DNA of 44,620 bases from Bacteroidota bacterium (GCA_947475205.1 CANJNG010000013.1:1-44620); one strand, 5' to 3'; positions 1-7,260 are shown, counted from the first letter of the stretch. Made by a program: numbers and translations. Notes: generated by a model from the letters alone, not told the origin.

Positions 1-1219
1 GTTGAAACATTATGTCGTTTATGCTGTAACGGTTTGTGCCTTGATAAACGGCAGTTCCCATTCCAAAACGATAATCATAGCTTAGCATCATGTTGTCCTT
101 AATTTTATAGGACAGGTTGCCGCCCAATTTTATGCTTTTTGTTGTGGTAGTAGATAAATCGTACTCCATATAACCGGGAGTTTTAATTTGCCGTTTGTTT
201 AAACCCTGATAAGTAACCGGGTTAAAGTTTAGGTAGTTGTTCAGTTTAACAAAGTCGCTGATTTTTTGAGCATCGTTATTAATGGTGTCGTACTGTTGTT
301 TTTCAATAACAGAAGCAAGGTTTTGAGTAGTGGAAAGTCGGCCATATTTGTTTACCGTGGTGTCAGTAGCTCTCCAGTCGTCGGCACGCATAAACGAACC
401 GGTTACCTTAAATCCGAATTTTTTCTTTTTGCCCACCACTTTAGCATAACGGAATTGCCCATCAGCCATATTACGGCTTCCACCTTTCAGCTGTAGCGAT
501 AAGCCTTGGTAATCAAATGGGCTTTTAGTTTTCATACTAATAACACCCTGCATAGCATTGGGGCCATATAGTGCCGATGCAGGACCGGTAATTACTTCCA
601 CGCTTTGCAAATCTAAATCGTTAGCTCCCACCAAGTTTCCTACGGCGAAGTTTAATCCGGGGGCTTGGTTATCCATTCCATCAATGGTTTGAACAACCCT
701 CACCGGTGCTGTGGTGTTAAATCCACGCATATTAACGGCCTTAAATCCCATAGACGAGGTGCTTATGTCCACTCCCTGAATGCTGGCTAAGCCTTGATAA
801 AAATCGCCCGACGCTACTTCTTTAATATCCTTTTCGGTCATTTTGAAGATAGAAGTAGCCGATTGCTGCATAGTTTCGCTAAGCCGCGACGAGGTTACCA
901 CTACTTCCTGCCCAGGAATTATAAGTGTTTCTAATTCCACTTTCACTGCTTTGGTGGAGGAGTTTACGCTTACTTCTTTCTTTTCGTAACCCAAATAGGA
1001 AATTTGAAGCACTACGGGATTGGTTAAATCTAAATCAATGCTGAATTTTCCATTCACATCAGAGGTGGTACCCACCGTAGTTCCTTTCACTACAATGTTG
1101 GCCGATACCATGGGTTCTTTGGTTTTTTTGTCGGTAAGCGTACCCGAAATGGTTGTTTTTTGAGCAAATGCTGCTATTGCAAAGAGGTTGCACAGCAATA
1201 CAAGTAAGGTTTTTTTCAT
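1..1219 (-). CDS. TonB-dependent outer membrane receptor (5' part, runs off the window)
   Basis: The first 406 codons are visible, starting from ATG at 1217-1219; the beta-barrel continues beyond base 1. Residues 1-20 are a signal peptide ending AAFAQ. Residues about 22-105 resemble the carboxypeptidase-regulatory-like domain of Bacteroidota receptors (TISGTLTDKKTKEPMVSANI, then GTTSDVNGKFSI). A plug domain follows at about 110-220, with the typical GVDISTSSMGFKAVNMRGF and VEVITGPASALYGPNAMQG segments. The product would sit in the outer membrane and take up a ligand using TonB energy. The substrate cannot be told: no SusD-like partner is visible, and this plug class is not the SusC class. A weak -7-like box TAgtTTCG lies at 1280-1287. 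Family confidence is high; the function of the individual protein is unknown. Confidence 0.93.
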   Translation of the reverse strand, partial: MKKTLLVLLCNLFAIAAFAQKTTISGTLTDKKTKEPMVSANIVVKGTTVGTTSDVNGKFSIDLDLTNPVVLQISYLGYEKKEVSVNSSTKAVKVELETLIIPGQEVVVTSSRLSETMQQSATSIFKMTEKDIKEVASGDFYQGLASIQGVDISTSSMGFKAVNMRGFNTTAPVRVVQTIDGMDNQAPGLNFAVGNLVGANDLDLQSVEVITGPASALYGPNAMQGVISMKTKSPFDYQGLSLQLKGGSRNMADGQFRYAKVVGKKKKFGFKVTGSFMRADDWRATDTTVNKYGRLSTTQNLASVIEKQQYDTINNDAQKISDFVKLNNYLNFNPVTYQGLNKRQIKTPGYMEYDLSTTTTKSIKLGGNLSYKIKDNMMLSYDYRFGMGTAVYQGTNRYSINDIMFQ

Positions 1220-1575
1220 GGAAAAGGGTTGCTAAGGATTAATTAATGGTTATTAAGGTTTTTTAACGGAAACAGGAGGCGAAACTATAAAAAAATTGAC
1301 ACAAAACATTTTTTATTGAAAATGATGGTGTGCGGCAAATTTCTGCTTTCTCACAGAAACATTAGTTCCACCTGCGGTGGAATGACGAATGGGACACGCG
1401 ATTTTACTGATATTCTGATGGGGAAACTGATTTTACCCTAACGGGCGAATTAAAAAGACCTCTCCCCTAAATCCCCTCTCCTCAAAGGGCTTGGCTATGC
1501 ACCACAACTTTTTTCATTGCTATTTAAACTATTGTGTCGCCCCGCTGGGGCTATGAAGAGAACGATGCCTATAGT

Positions 1576-1639
1576 TTCTACCATAATGTCGCCTCTACGA
1601 GGCTATTGATAGCCCCATCGGGGCGACATTATGGTAGAA
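1576..1639. repeat. Long palindrome (18-bp perfect arms), REP-like
   Basis: The arms at 1576-1593 and 1622-1639 are perfect reverse complements over 18 bp. An inner 6-bp stem (GGCTAT 1601-1606 with ATAGCC 1609-1614) lies in the centre, so the whole element can fold into one long hairpin. Related single units with the core CGCCCCGCTGGGG or CCCAGAGGGACGA flank it at 1538-1553 and 1661-1678. The arrangement resembles an inverted pair of REP-type units. No RAYT transposase is visible in the window. Confidence 0.7.
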
Positions 1640-1826
1640 AAATTGGCCACTGTATCTAAAAGTCCCAGAGGGACGACACGTTATTTGTATTTGTGTACAT
1701 AGACCTCCCTCAAAGGGAGGGGATTTTAATGCGACTAAAGCATTAAAAATCTTTGTCCATCTGCATAATCTGCGTCATCATGCGTCCCATTGCCTTCCTA
1801 ACTCATTGATTCCGGAAAATGCGGTT

Positions 1827-1955
1827 CAACAAAAAACGGGGGTTTCTCAACATTTCGATTTTGCTAAAAAACACCCTTCAAGCCCAATAGCAGAAAGGCT
1901 TTCAGCCCCAAAAAACTGAAAATGCTTCTCAACAAAAAACGGGGGTTTCTCAACA
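1827..1955. repeat. 26-bp perfect direct repeat, two copies
   Basis: Copies at 1827-1852 and 1930-1955 are identical over 26 bp and contain the core AAAAAACGGGGGTTTCTC. The second copy ends 3 bases before the TTG proposed as the start of the LuxR-type frame, so that gene's upstream region was shaped by repeat insertion or duplication. Confidence 0.8.
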
Positions 1956-1958
1956 AAC

Positions 1959-2294
1959 TTGTTTTTCTCGCTTTTTTTGATTATTCCTTTACAGGCATCA
2001 AAAGCACCCGCCTTGACCAAGGATAAAAAAATAGAATTTCTGAAGCAGCTACCTCCCGAACCGGAGGTGGGTGTTTATCCGGCTATGGCCTGCCTCACGC
2101 GTCGCGAACGGGAGGTGATGCACTTGATAATGGATGGACTGAGCAGTAAAGAAATTTCGGACATCTTCTCGGTAAGCGAATCTACAATTGAGACCCACCG
2201 TGGCAGCATTATAAATAAATATGAGGCTTTGAATATGAATCATGCCATTTCAACAGCTTTTAGACTTGAACTAAAAAATCAAGGAAAACCATGA
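1959..2294 (+). CDS. LuxR/NarL-type HTH protein, probably a truncated regulator
   Basis: This 111-residue product is mainly a LuxR-type DNA-binding domain at residues 46-105, with LTRREREV, GLSSKEISDIF and SESTIETHRGSI, which are the conserved helices of the NarL/FixJ output domain. No receiver or ligand domain precedes it. The N-terminus reads FFSLFLIIPLQASKA, short and hydrophobic, like the end of a membrane or signal segment. The only start in range is TTG at 1959; an in-frame TGA lies at 1917-1919 and no ATG occurs before residue 43. A 26-bp repeat abuts the start. It is either a small stand-alone regulator or the output end of a larger protein cut by repeat insertion. The domain call is firm; start and integrity are uncertain. 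Confidence 0.6.
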   Translation: MFFSLFLIIPLQASKAPALTKDKKIEFLKQLPPEPEVGVYPAMACLTRREREVMHLIMDGLSSKEISDIFSVSESTIETHRGSIINKYEALNMNHAISTAFRLELKNQGKP

Positions 2295-2338
2295 TATGAA
2301 TCAATAAATTTATTATAAACCTTTGCCCCGTTCAAAAT

Positions 2339-2464
2339 ATGACACTGCTAACAAACCTAGATATGCTCACTTTTTTAGCCCTAGCCGGGGTTATAGGCTT
2401 TAATGGCATAATGGGAGTTAAGATTATGAAATCGTTTTTTGGGAAAGGAGGGGGAGATGCATAG
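2339..2464 (+). CDS. Possible 41-residue single-span membrane peptide
   Basis: ATG at 2339-2341 opens 41 codons ending at TAG 2462-2464. Residues 10-25 are hydrophobic (LTFLALAGVIGFNGIM) and are followed by basic and glycine residues (KSFFGKGGGDA), consistent with one membrane span. A near match to the local -7 element (AAccTTTG) lies about 15 nt upstream. I recognise no family. It ends just before the tandem repeat array. The evidence is limited to composition and position. Confidence 0.3.
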   Translation: MTLLTNLDMLTFLALAGVIGFNGIMGVKIMKSFFGKGGGDA

Positions 2465-2501
2465 GGGGATGGAAATGCGAGGGAGAGATGGGGCGATAAA
2501 C

Positions 2502-2753
2502 GGTTTGCCCCTTACTGCGAACTCCGTAGCCCACAAACCAAACGGTTTGCTCGTTACTGCGAACTCCGCAGCCCGCAAACCAAACGGTTTGCTCGTTACT
2601 ACGAACTCCGTAGCCCGCGAACCAATCAGTTTGCTCGTTACTACGAACTCCGTAGCCTACCATCCAATCGGTTTGCTCGTTACTGCGAACTCCGCAGCCT
2701 ACCAACCAGCCAGTTTGCCTGTTACTACAAACTCCGTGGCCCACAAACCAAAG
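2502..2753. repeat. Six-copy 42-bp tandem repeat array
   Basis: Units start at 2502, 2544, 2586, 2628, 2670 and 2712, an exact 42-bp period, with a degraded seventh start at 2754. Each unit contains a small stem around AACTC. The stem reads CTGCG/CGCAG in units 2 and 5 and CTACG/CGTAG in units 3 and 4, so both sides change together; unit 1 is joined by a G-T pair and unit 6 is damaged. Units 1-3 also have an outer GGTTTG/CAAACC-type pairing. Because 42 is a multiple of three, frames stay open on both strands, giving 14-residue protein repeats (for example GLLVTANSAARKPN on the plus strand, frame from TTG 2439 to 2783). I do not think these frames are needed to explain the array. Confidence 0.88.
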
Positions 2754-2816
2754 TTTTGCTCTAAAACAATCAATACAATTTAAATCACCTATATTAATCC
2801 TTAATTTCTAAACACA

Positions 2817-3776
2817 ATGGAATGGAAATATCTTTTAAATCAACTTGAAACTGAAACAGAAAAAAATCACCGCAAAGGGCTAGTTTTAAGCAATTATCAT
2901 CATGCAGCTTTAAAGGCAAAAGAATTAGAAGACCCCACCGACCCCGATTGGGCATTTATGCTGAATCGGTACAATAACCCGCACATTGCATTCTCTGATG
3001 CTTACACAAACCGCATTGCTGCTGGGTTTCGCTTGAAAGGAAGCACCGAAACCCTCGACGACCTTTTAGACAACATCACTGTGCAGTTAGATGATTGGGA
3101 CACGCTAATAACGCCCATTTATGGCAAAAAATCGGTGACATACAAAACCCTGTTTGCCCAAGGCCGCAAACCCTTTCAACAAGGCCCAAAAGAAGATCGA
3201 ATTAAGGCAGTGGATACCCTCGCTAAACTGCTCGACGACTATCCGCTATTGGCAACCACCAAAGCCGCTGTTATTGCTTTTTACAACCAACTCGATGGTG
3301 CCCGCGATACCCAAGCTGGGAAAAAGGGTTCGGTTACCTCTAACATTGGCATTATTAAAACCACCTGCGAAGACGCCATGTGGGTGCAATACCAAAATCT
3401 GGGCTTTCTGATGAGTAAATATGGTCGCAATACCCAACTCATTAAACCCTATTTCGACCTCATTACCCTGCTCGAACGCACCCAAACCAAATTCACAGGC
3501 ACACTTAACCCCACTGAAAACAAAAACATTGCTACCCACACCTTCTTGGCCGGCGAACGCATCCGCTTGAAAGTAACCGAGGCCGGCGATGTGAAGTTTT
3601 ACCTTGGCTCAGCCCCCGGCTACACCGACAGCACCCCAATTCTCGTTACCGGAAACCACCAAATGGAAGCTGATGTAGCCGATTTTGCCGTGGCGAACTA
3701 TCATGTTAACCGTTACCTCGTAGCCGTAAGCCAATCCGCAACCACAGTGGTGAAATTTGAAGTAAAGTTTTTGTAA
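2817..3776 (+). CDS. Unknown protein, 319 residues
   Basis: ATG at 2817 opens a complete 319-codon frame. I do not recognise the family. There is no signal peptide. The first two thirds look mostly helical (many Leu/Lys/Asp, for example DLLDNITVQLDDW). The last 75 residues or so look like a small beta domain (ERIRLKVTEAGDVKFYLGSA, VVKFEVKFL). Coding quality is good: balanced codon use and a GC content like its plus-strand neighbours. It is followed by a short membrane peptide, a lipoprotein and two exported proteins on the same strand, and could belong to that group. The C-terminal beta domain may be a binding module, but this is only inference. Confidence 0.8.
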   Translation: MEWKYLLNQLETETEKNHRKGLVLSNYHHAALKAKELEDPTDPDWAFMLNRYNNPHIAFSDAYTNRIAAGFRLKGSTETLDDLLDNITVQLDDWDTLITPIYGKKSVTYKTLFAQGRKPFQQGPKEDRIKAVDTLAKLLDDYPLLATTKAAVIAFYNQLDGARDTQAGKKGSVTSNIGIIKTTCEDAMWVQYQNLGFLMSKYGRNTQLIKPYFDLITLLERTQTKFTGTLNPTENKNIATHTFLAGERIRLKVTEAGDVKFYLGSAPGYTDSTPILVTGNHQMEADVADFAVANYHVNRYLVAVSQSATTVVKFEVKFL

Positions 3777-3832
3777 GGATGGGAAAGAATGAATACCCGG
3801 GAATGCCGGGCTTGTAAAAATCTAAACACATA

Positions 3833-3919
3833 ATGAAAAACCGCTCCGTCTCCGCATTCTTCTCTGTTCTGCTATTGGCAGCGGTGGCTTTTGGGCTGAT
3901 GTGGTATTTTTCGAATTGA
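3833..3919 (+). CDS. Possible 28-residue membrane peptide
   Basis: ATG at 3833-3835 opens 28 codons ending at TGA 3917-3919. The product has a basic start (MKNRS) and a single hydrophobic stretch (FFSVLLLAAVAFGLMWYF), so it could be a one-span membrane peptide or a signal-like remnant. A short CCCGG-GAATG-CCGGG hairpin lies at 3796-3810, between the previous gene and this frame. No family is recognised. Confidence 0.35.
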   Translation: MKNRSVSAFFSVLLLAAVAFGLMWYFSN

Positions 3920-3987
3920 AAACTTAATAATAAAAGCCCGGAAGCCGAAAAGGGGAAATAGAGTAGGCGGAAAAAAACAAAACAAAA

Positions 3988-4392
3988 ATGAAAAAACAAC
4001 TCATAAGCCTATTCACCCTTTGCGGAATAATAGCACTCACCTTTGGCGGATGTAGCAAGGAAGAAACCCCTGCACCCGAACCCGCAAACCCCTATGGAGG
4101 CACAAACGGCAAAATAGTGTTTACGGCGGTCAACGTTACTGAAACGTATCCTATAAACCCATTTCCAATTGAAGTATATGTGAATAATGTCAAAATCGGA
4201 CAGTGGACGGGAGCATTAGTCTCCCAACCTTCAGGGGAAGAAGCGTGTAATATGAGTACTACATCGCATTCAATTATCTATATTGATGAGCCGGGAACTT
4301 ACAACTTTAAAGCTGCAGGTTTTGGCGGAACAGTAAATGGCCAGTTCACCATCAAAGAAGGAATTTGCACACATCAGCCTACTAACATCTAA
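3988..4392 (+). CDS. Small predicted lipoprotein, 134 residues
   Basis: The N-terminus MKKQLISLFTLCGIIALTFGGC is a lipoprotein signal with a cleavable lipobox (LTFGGC, Cys 22), followed by SKEETPAPEPANP, a typical flexible tether. The mature part is about 110 residues and looks like one beta-sandwich (KIVFTAVNV, IEVYVNNVKIGQWTG, GTYNFKAAG). No enzyme motif is seen. It is probably anchored in the outer membrane. It is followed 16 nt later by the T9SS-tail protein on the same strand, so the two may be co-transcribed. The lipoprotein call is firm; the function is unknown. Confidence 0.8.
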   Translation: MKKQLISLFTLCGIIALTFGGCSKEETPAPEPANPYGGTNGKIVFTAVNVTETYPINPFPIEVYVNNVKIGQWTGALVSQPSGEEACNMSTTSHSIIYIDEPGTYNFKAAGFGGTVNGQFTIKEGICTHQPTNI

Positions 4393-4408
4393 AATAAATA
4401 GCCAAACA

Positions 4409-4906
4409 ATGACAAAACAAAAAACAATCCCCCTCTTGCTGCTCTTGGTGAGTGGGATTTTCTCGGCACGAGGGCAAACAGGTAATGGCTTCACCCTCAT
4501 AGGGGCATCGGGAGGTTCTGATACCGAAGGCACATTCTCATGGAGTCTCGGCGAAGTAGCTACTCAAACCAATCCTGTAGACACATTGAATAACCAACTA
4601 ACCAATGGTTTCCAGCAGGCAACAATTTGGATGGTAGGAATCGAAGAAACTGCAAAGGCAACTTTCGAGGCAAAGGTATTCCCAACGCCCACCGAGAAAT
4701 TCCTAAACATTGAACTATCGGCCAAAGCCCCCAAATCAATTCACGCTTCTTTAACAACCCTATCGGGTCAAGAAGTGCTTTCCGCCGAATTAAAATCATC
4801 ATCACAACTAAACCTTAGCAGCATAGCTAGCGGAACTTATTTCCTAAGCATAGCCGAAACAAGCAACACTAGCAACAAACTCACTTTCAAAATCATTAAA
4901 AATTAA
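4409..4906 (+). CDS. Exported protein with type IX secretion C-terminal tail
   Basis: The start is placed at ATG 4409, because this gives a clean signal peptide (MTKQKTIPLLLLLVSGIFSARGQ); the frame is open to 4337 but that would overlap the previous gene. Residues about 24-75 (GFTLIGASGGSDTEGTFSWS, LGEVATQT) resemble the N-terminal segment often found in small Bacteroidota T9SS cargo. The last 75 residues are a T9SS type A sorting tail: VFPTPTEKFLNIEL, then LTTLSGQEVL, then SGTYFLSI, ending KLTFKIIKN. Cargo of this class crosses the outer membrane and is released or anchored at the surface. The product is 165 residues with little room for another domain, so it may be structural or a small binding protein. 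Confidence 0.85.
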   Translation: MTKQKTIPLLLLLVSGIFSARGQTGNGFTLIGASGGSDTEGTFSWSLGEVATQTNPVDTLNNQLTNGFQQATIWMVGIEETAKATFEAKVFPTPTEKFLNIELSAKAPKSIHASLTTLSGQEVLSAELKSSSQLNLSSIASGTYFLSIAETSNTSNKLTFKIIKN

Positions 4907-4912
4907 ACAAAA

Positions 4913-5965
4913 ATGAAAACTAAACTATTCTCAATTCTATTATTAGCATTCTCTTTTTCAGCATTCGGTCAAACAGGCGGTGCACCCGGGAAATTTCGCT
5001 TTCAGGCAGCCCTTCGCAATTCGAGCGGGGCGTTGATAACGGGTAATGTAAGTTTAAAAGTATCCATATTAGCAGGTAGCCCACAAGGTACATCAGCTTA
5101 CTATGAAGAACACAACAATGTGGCGACATCGGCTTATGGTGTAATTAACCTAAACATTGGCGATGGAACAAGTCAAAGCGGAAACATTTCAACTATTCCT
5201 TGGGGTAGTAGCACCTACTTTATAAAAATAACAAAAGATGGTGCAACTGTGGCTGAGCAGCAATTAGTTTCTGTGCCTTATGCCGTATATGCAAACAAAG
5301 CCGCAATCGCCGATTCTATTGTTGGCGGAGTAACTGGACCTATGGGTGCTACAGGCCCTGTTGGACCTACAGGCAATGATGGCCCAACAGGCCCTGCAGG
5401 TGTTGCGGGTGCAACCGGCCCGGCAGGCATTGATGCCACCTCGCTTCCCGGTACCATTGTAGCGTATGGTGGAATAGCATTGCCTCCCAATTCGGGTTGG
5501 GTAATGTGCGATGGTGGTCCGTATGATGGCAGTGTAGGCACAGCATATCACAACCTCTTTTTAGCAATCGGTTATAATTACGGAGGTAGTGGCAGCAGTT
5601 TCAATGTACCCGACCTTAGAGGAAAATTCCTGCGGGGTGTGAATGGAACCCAAACGGTTGCAGAAGGCGACCCCGAAGAAGCATTAAGAACACCGAACGG
5701 AAATGGAAATACAAATGAGCCGGGAAGTGTGCAGGGAGATGCTTTGCAGGGGCATTGGCATCAGGGATTTAGAACCGACGTAACCGATTTGGTTTGGGGC
5801 CAGGTTCAATCTGGAACAGGCACGTCTGTTTGGAAAGCATCAAATGGAAGTGCAAATACTGGTTTAGTGAAAAATCCTGTTGTAGATGGAATTAACGGCA
5901 CTCCTAGAACTTCATCTGAATCCCGCCCCAAAAACGTATATGTAAACTATATTATCAAGCTGTAA
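4913..5965 (+). CDS. Exported collagen-like protein with phage tail-collar domain
   Basis: This 350-residue protein has a signal peptide (1-20, ending SAFGQ). Residues 25-130 are a beta domain frequent in Bacteroidota surface proteins (FRFQAALRNSSGALITG, then VSVPYAVYANKA). Residues about 140-172 are glycine-X-Y repeats (TGPMGATGPVGPTGNDGPTG), likely a collagen-like triple helix. Residues 180-245 match the tail-collar family (GTIVAYGG, GWVMCDGG, FNVPDLRGKFLRG). A C-terminal region of about 100 residues ends with EYVNYIIKL-like strands. Such architecture suggests a trimeric surface fibre. It lies 6 nt after the T9SS-tail gene, so they are likely one transcript. A terminator follows at 5987-6019. 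No other phage genes are nearby. Confidence 0.87.
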   Translation: MKTKLFSILLLAFSFSAFGQTGGAPGKFRFQAALRNSSGALITGNVSLKVSILAGSPQGTSAYYEEHNNVATSAYGVINLNIGDGTSQSGNISTIPWGSSTYFIKITKDGATVAEQQLVSVPYAVYANKAAIADSIVGGVTGPMGATGPVGPTGNDGPTGPAGVAGATGPAGIDATSLPGTIVAYGGIALPPNSGWVMCDGGPYDGSVGTAYHNLFLAIGYNYGGSGSSFNVPDLRGKFLRGVNGTQTVAEGDPEEALRTPNGNGNTNEPGSVQGDALQGHWHQGFRTDVTDLVWGQVQSGTGTSVWKASNGSANTGLVKNPVVDGINGTPRTSSESRPKNVYVNYIIKL

Positions 5966-5986
5966 TTCCCATCTTAACCTTCAAGG

Positions 5987-6019
5987 AACAGCCCGCATCA
6001 ATTATTTGTGCGGGCTGTT
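5987..6019 (+). terminator. Intrinsic terminator after the collar-domain gene
   Basis: Perfect 11-bp arms (5987-5997 and 6009-6019, AACAGCCCGCA and its complement) with an 11-nt loop, followed by a short T-rich stretch. It lies 21 nt after the stop of the collar-domain gene and separates it from the aspartic protease gene. Confidence 0.75.
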
Positions 6020-6056
6020 TCATTGGCATACAAAACAAGAGTTTAAGAAAAACGGA

Positions 6057-6064
6057 TATATTTG
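6057..6064 (+). promoter_or_regulatory. -7 element TATATTTG
   Basis: A perfect match to the Bacteroidota -7 consensus TAnnTTTG, 16 nt before ATG 6081. It argues that the start at 6081 is right, rather than the longer frame opening at 6006. No well-spaced TTG -33 box is seen. Confidence 0.55.
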
Positions 6065-6080
6065 CAGAAACAAAAAAGCT

Positions 6081-6500
6081 ATGGGATTAGTGTATGCCGA
6101 AATAGAACTCATCAATAGTGGCGATATAGAAATGGTACGCCGCAGCTATATGGATGAAGCCGATATAAAACGTATGAAAGTAAATATGCTTGTTGATACG
6201 GGAAGCATTTATCTCTGCATCAACGAAAACATACAAGAGCAACTCCAATTGCCTTTTGTAGAAAAACGTAAGGCACAATTAGCCAATGGCCATATTGTAG
6301 AATATGATGTAGTGGGGCCAATAGACCTAAGATTTAAAAACCGAAGATGCACCACCAGTGCAATGGTGCTTCCCGGCGATAATGAGCCCTTGCTAGGTGC
6401 AATTCCAATGGAAGATATGGACGTGGTTGTGCTGCCGCAGCGGCAAGAATTAGCCGTACATCCAGATCACCCTTACTTTGCTCAAATGAAACTAAAGTAA
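6081..6500 (+). CDS. Retropepsin-like (clan AA) aspartic protease
   Basis: The start at ATG 6081 (139 residues) is chosen because a TATATTTG box sits just upstream. The key motif is NMLVDTGSIYLCI (DTG catalytic triad), followed by IVEYDVVGPIDLRFKNRR and the MVLPGDNEPLLGAIPMEDMD segment, the order of a single-lobe retropepsin fold that works as a dimer. There is no signal peptide, so it is likely cytoplasmic. Bacterial clan AA proteases of this short type are common but their substrates are largely unknown. The C-terminal end (QRQELAVHPDHPYFAQMKLK) is typical of the family. Confidence 0.8.
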   Translation: MGLVYAEIELINSGDIEMVRRSYMDEADIKRMKVNMLVDTGSIYLCINENIQEQLQLPFVEKRKAQLANGHIVEYDVVGPIDLRFKNRRCTTSAMVLPGDNEPLLGAIPMEDMDVVVLPQRQELAVHPDHPYFAQMKLK

Positions 6501-6701
6501 TTAGCCCTTGACTTTGTTCTATGCAATACACATTAGAAATAAACCCTACCTCGCCCGCGTTTAGCGAATCGTAGCGAGGACGCTTGTGAAAGGCATTTTT
6601 GGATAAGAAATTTGTTTTTAAATAGAAACCAAGAACTTGCTTTGCTTCGGTTTTAACGCCAGAAACAAAAACTCAACTAATCCCCAATCCTAAATTTACA
6701 A

Positions 6702-6962
6702 TCAGGCTGCCACAGCCTTTGGCGACCAATTAAAAAAACCTTCCAAGCATAAATCTTCATCCAACTCTTCCCAACTTATGCCATTCTTAAACACACTAAC
6801 CCTAAAGTTCAATCGTTGGGCATCGGTAGCATTTTTTAGTTTAGGAAACCAAGCCAAAGGGTTACCAATCGTTCGGCCTTCGTTGGTTACAATGTATATA
6901 TTTTCGGCATCAAACCAAACCCTTTGAATGGTCATTGCATCAGTATTTATAGGCTTTTTCAT
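6702..6962 (-). CDS. DUF2442 domain protein
   Basis: This 86-residue protein fits the DUF2442 family: a strand-rich start (IQRVWFDAENIYIVTNEGRT), the G-N-PLAWFPKLKNAT motif, and WEELDEDLCLEGFF near the end. It is a small soluble protein. DUF2442 genes often lie directly after DUF4160 genes, as here (26 nt from the remnant end of the DUF4160 frame), and the pair has been suspected of toxin-antitoxin-like behaviour; that role is not proven. Start ATG is at 6960-6962. Confidence 0.88.
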   Translation of the reverse strand: MKKPINTDAMTIQRVWFDAENIYIVTNEGRTIGNPLAWFPKLKNATDAQRLNFRVSVFKNGISWEELDEDLCLEGFFNWSPKAVAA

Positions 6963-6987
6963 GTTGGATAACAGTGTGTTTAAGGGT

Positions 6988-7227
6988 TTATTGTTCGTTT
7001 CTAAATTCCTTCCATTTCAAGATAATTTCTTCTTTCCGTTCTTACACAATTCTTTTGGCCAGCGTAAGGTCTTTCACCTTAAAGCCCTTAGCTTCTTTGA
7101 GCATAACCTCTGGTATTACAATAAAAATAGCCTCGCCATCACCATTACTAACGTGAACGTGAATAGGCTCGTGGTCTTGCGAATAGAAGAAAAACCGAAG
7201 ACCAAACATTCTGAAAATTTCAGGCAT
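6988..7227 (-). pseudogene. DUF4160 domain gene interrupted by an in-frame stop
   Basis: From ATG 7227 the frame reads MPEIFRMFGLRFFFYSQDHE, then PIHVHVSNGDGEA, a clear DUF4160 start (an HxHVxxxxGEA-type motif). Translation stops at TAA 7042-7044 after KDLTLAKRIV. Reading on in the same frame, past the TAA, gives ERKEEIILKWKEFRNEQ and a second TAA at 6988-6990. This is the charged helix ending in W-x-E/K that closes DUF4160 proteins, so the internal TAA probably replaces a sense codon such as GAA. The gene is either recently inactivated, shortened by 18 codons, or read through. A -7 box TATATTTG (7253-7260) supports the start at 7227. It lies upstream of its usual partner DUF2442. Confidence 0.72.
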
Positions 7228-7252
7228 TTTGTTGTTACTTAATATTTCAGCA

Positions 7253-7260
7253 CAAATATA
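7253..7260 (-). promoter_or_regulatory. -7 element TATATTTG for the DUF4160/DUF2442 pair
   Basis: A perfect TAnnTTTG box on the minus strand, 25 nt before ATG 7227. It lies inside the open frame that extends upstream, so it excludes the longer start at 7299. Confidence 0.5.

Larger units (their letters stand above)
1220..1958. repeat. Repeat-rich intergenic region
   Basis: This 739-base gap has no convincing gene. It holds several short repeat types: a perfect 7-bp hairpin (1366-1372 with 1376-1382, loop TGC); two copies of a 'gacctctcccctaaatcc'-type element (1457-1489 and 1702-1726) that recurs at 23357-23390; a palindromic cluster built on gtcgccccgctggggct-type motifs (1535-1680); and a 26-bp perfect direct repeat (1827-1852 and 1930-1955). 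Such short GC-rich dispersed repeats are common between Bacteroidota genes. Their function is unknown. Confidence 0.75.

Noticed and set aside
2424-2744. Minus-strand and plus-strand open frames over the 42-bp tandem repeats
   Set aside because: The period is a multiple of three, so open frames arise on both strands automatically. Neither frame resembles a known repeat protein, and the unit structure is better explained by a hairpin.
2502-2753. CRISPR-like array
   Set aside because: Units are 42 bp with no distinct spacers; the whole unit repeats directly. No cas genes are present.
5264-5567. Three minus-strand frames over the collagen-like region
   Set aside because: They are shadows of glycine-proline-rich coding DNA; low complexity and no start signals.
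4913-5965. Prophage tail fibre
   Set aside because: The collar domain alone does not make a phage. No terminase, capsid, portal, integrase or lysis gene is nearby, and the protein carries a Bacteroidota-type signal peptide and N-terminal domain.
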